A program made the position numbers and the translations under genes. The notes beneath the pieces are model-generated. The model made no database searches, had not been told where the DNA came from, and saw only the letters and a program-made list of their open reading frames with translations. Of a DNA stretch of 6,619 bases, positions 4,766 to 6,619 are shown in pieces. Numbering within the stretch: position 1 is the stretch's first letter; every line of letters starts with the position of its first letter. Source of the DNA: Bacteroidota bacterium (lineage in GTDB: Bacteria > Bacteroidota > Ignavibacteria > Kapaibacteriales > UBA2268); assembly GCA_024280675.1 (NCBI GenBank), contig JAJRPT010000075.1, positions 1 through 6,619 of the forward strand, read 5' to 3'.

Positions 4766-6577
4766 TTATTTTTTTAGAATTTCCAGCAAATCAATAGAAG
4801 TCCTCACAAAATTATCGCTCCCCTTGAAACCATCTACTTTTTGCCTCACTCTTCCTTTTTTGTCTAAATACAAAATTGATGGCAGTCCTAATACTCCATA
4901 TTTTTGAGGCAATGTCCCAGTTCTTTCAATTAATATATTAAATCTTGGCTTAATCTCATCTAAATAATCATCCAATCCAGTGGACTCTGCCTCCTCCCAG
5001 ACATCAATCACATATATATCAACATCTTTTTCCTCGGCATAGAGTTCTTCCAACTCCTCAATGGCTGGGGTCATCGCCTGGCATGGGCCACACCAAGATG
5101 ACCAGAAAATAATAACAGAAGGTGAAGACAACAAACCCTCTGAATCAAAATATTTACCATCTGTGGTTCTCAGCATTCCAAAAAACTTATCACCATTTAT
5201 CAAACCCTCTTCCAACTCGGCTCTTCTTTTTCTGACCGCCTTCACCAGTAAATCTGAGAGATATGCGTCGTAGTTCCCCTTTGGATAAAAGCGTTTATTC
5301 ATAGCCAATATTGAATCACCATCCACACTATTGAGTACTGCCTCACTTGTGATTTCTAGCACTTTTTGTTTCATTTCCAATAATTCATACGCTTTTGCAA
5401 GCCCTAAATAAAGTGGAGAAGGGGATTTGTCATTAGAAATATTATGAGACTTCTCAAAATATTCTACTGCTGCCTCATACTTTTTCCTACTCAACTCGAG
5501 CTCTGCTTTTTTGAGATAAATGCTAGAGAGTATTCTATTCTGCTCAGCCGTCCAGTCAAATAATGAGAAATAAGATGGCTTGCTTTTTTCTAATTCATTA
5601 TTTATCAAATTTTCTTGGCCAGAAAGTGATTTGTCAATAAACCTTGCCCTCACACTATCAATCTTGACAGAATTAGCTAGGTTCAACCAAGCAGAAGGGC
5701 TAATGTTCTCTAAACGAAGAAGCTCACGCTCCAGTTCGCCATATTTTTTATTCCGAGCGTAATTAGATACAAAAGCACTTAATACTTTTGAATAAGAGGA
5801 ATGATTGGGGAATTTCTGGAAATATTCCTTGGCATCCGCATTGAACTCCTCCATTGATTTTGCCAATGACAAATCGCTAATCAAAAATTCTGCAACAAGC
5901 TCAGAGTCCGGATGTTTTCTTGCAAACCTTTCCTCTATTTCTTTTGCTTTTTCTTCCTTATTGATTGACTTCAAAGCACGTGACACTGCCCGTGTTAAGT
6001 TCTCATCATTTATATTGTATTTATGGTTGAGCGTTTTTTTCAGTGCCTTTGCATACTTGTCATAATCTATCTTACGCAAATCAAGTTGGAGCGAAAGCCA
6101 CGCAATTTCGGCAAGCGTATTCTTTGGGTGATTCTTCAGCTCTGTTGAAAGATACTCGAGTGCAAGGTGCGGTTTGGCATTCCGACCAAAATTCTTGTCT
6201 TGATTCCCCATAAGCGAAAATGCTTTGCGAAGATAGGCATTTTTCTTTGGTTTCTTTCCTTGGAGTGCTAAGAAATCCCAGAGATCTCCATTATTATTGT
6301 CTGAGATTGCTCCAGAAACTTTCCAGATTAAAAAAACATCATCCTTACTTGATTTATATTTTGCCAAATATTTATTCCCACTCTTCTTCATCTCTATTTG
6401 GTGGGCCACAGGCAATGACTTTACCGCCGAATAAGAATAGACAATGGCAAAAACATTACCAACTGGATCTTCTTCGGCTTCATAAATCAAATCAACTTCA
6501 GAGCCAGGCCCAAATGACTGAGACAGAACATCTGGGGCTAGGGCAAATACAAGTATTAACAAAAAAATAAATTTCAT
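4766..6577 (-). CDS. Exported TlpA/thioredoxin-domain protein with TPR-like middle
   Basis: This is a 603-residue multidomain protein. Residues 1-20 form a signal peptide (MKFIFLLILVFALA core), so it acts outside the cytoplasmic membrane. Residues about 25-110 look beta-rich and contain DNNNGDLWDF (93-102), a pattern I associate with N-terminal Ig-like domains of Bacteroidota TlpA-like proteins. Residues about 115-450 are helical, with repeated TPR-like helix pairs; the clearest is YLKKAELELSRKKYEAAVEYFEKS around 354-377. Residues about 463-603 form a thioredoxin fold: WCGPC (495-499, redox Cys496 and Cys499), IDVWEE (524-529), and the cis-proline loop GLPSILYLD (564-572). Likely roles are thiol-disulfide exchange on exported proteins or on TPR-bound partners. 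It is the first visible gene of the cluster with ltaE and the small exported protein. The ATG at 6577 starts directly at the signal peptide. The fold is certain; the partner is unknown. Confidence 0.9.
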   Translation of the reverse strand: MKFIFLLILVFALAPDVLSQSFGPGSEVDLIYEAEEDPVGNVFAIVYSYSAVKSLPVAHQIEMKKSGNKYLAKYKSSKDDVFLIWKVSGAISDNNNGDLWDFLALQGKKPKKNAYLRKAFSLMGNQDKNFGRNAKPHLALEYLSTELKNHPKNTLAEIAWLSLQLDLRKIDYDKYAKALKKTLNHKYNINDENLTRAVSRALKSINKEEKAKEIEERFARKHPDSELVAEFLISDLSLAKSMEEFNADAKEYFQKFPNHSSYSKVLSAFVSNYARNKKYGELERELLRLENISPSAWLNLANSVKIDSVRARFIDKSLSGQENLINNELEKSKPSYFSLFDWTAEQNRILSSIYLKKAELELSRKKYEAAVEYFEKSHNISNDKSPSPLYLGLAKAYELLEMKQKVLEITSEAVLNSVDGDSILAMNKRFYPKGNYDAYLSDLLVKAVRKRRAELEEGLINGDKFFGMLRTTDGKYFDSEGLLSSPSVIIFWSSWCGPCQAMTPAIEELEELYAEEKDVDIYVIDVWEEAESTGLDDYLDEIKPRFNILIERTGTLPQKYGVLGLPSILYLDKKGRVRQKVDGFKGSDNFVRTSIDLLEILKK

Positions 6578-6619
6578 AATTATATCTCAAATCTGTTTAT
6601 GAGTTATCAGTACACTATA

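Noticed and set aside
4766..4778. A7 run before the stop codon of the TlpA-like gene as a programmed frameshift site
   Set aside because: Slippage would add only about eight residues before another stop near the ltaE start, and there is no downstream stimulatory structure; a Lys-Lys-stop ending explains the run.
6220..6570. 116-codon plus-strand open frame
   Set aside because: It is antisense to the signal peptide and N-terminal domain of the TlpA-like gene, with a low-complexity, non-protein-like composition.
6588..6595. CAGATTTG on the minus strand as a -7 box for the TlpA-like gene
   Set aside because: It lacks the first T of TAnnTTTG, has no TTTG at 19-21 bases upstream, and too little upstream sequence is present to judge.

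Overview
The window looks like ordinary chromosomal DNA from an AT-rich bacterium of the Bacteroidota/Chlorobiota side of the tree (FCB group; an Ignavibacteria- or Kapabacteria-like lineage is possible but cannot be settled here). Three things point that way. The rpmB promoter has the two boxes used by the Bacteroidetes primary sigma factor (TTTG, 19 bases, TAnnTTTG). Most genes lack a convincing Shine-Dalgarno sequence and have AT-rich leaders. The isoleucyl-tRNA synthetase is of the long eukaryote-like type with a GLHH signature. I see no mobile element, CRISPR array, tRNA or rRNA.

Layout: (1) 1-997, minus: the first 332 codons of ileS, cut by the window edge. (2) 998-1209: divergent intergenic region carrying the rpmB promoter on the plus strand and a possible ileS promoter on the minus strand. 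(3) 1210-1434, plus: rpmB (ribosomal protein L28), followed by a strong intrinsic terminator at 1461-1491. (4) 1514-2335, minus: a short-chain dehydrogenase resembling enoyl-ACP reductases. (5) 2336-2419: a very AT-rich divergent promoter region with a 15-base direct repeat. (6) 2420-3229, plus: mazG, a two-domain nucleoside triphosphate pyrophosphohydrolase. (7) 6577 down to 3231, minus: a compact three-gene cluster, probably one operon. In transcription order it holds a 603-residue exported thioredoxin/TlpA-type protein with a TPR-like middle, a low-specificity L-threonine aldolase (16-base gap), and a small exported helical protein of unknown function (4-base gap). This cluster converges on mazG with a single base between the two stop codons.

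Functionally this is mostly housekeeping: translation (ileS, rpmB), probable fatty-acid synthesis (SDR), nucleotide-pool cleaning (mazG) and threonine/glycine metabolism (ltaE). The two exported proteins flanking ltaE are the least understood part. No undescribed multi-gene system is evident. The observations most worth following up are the swapped GxHH signature of IleRS, which predicts very high mupirocin tolerance, the eroded motifs in the N-terminal half of MazG, the mixed FabI/FabL character of the SDR, and the unknown exported protein at the end of the operon.
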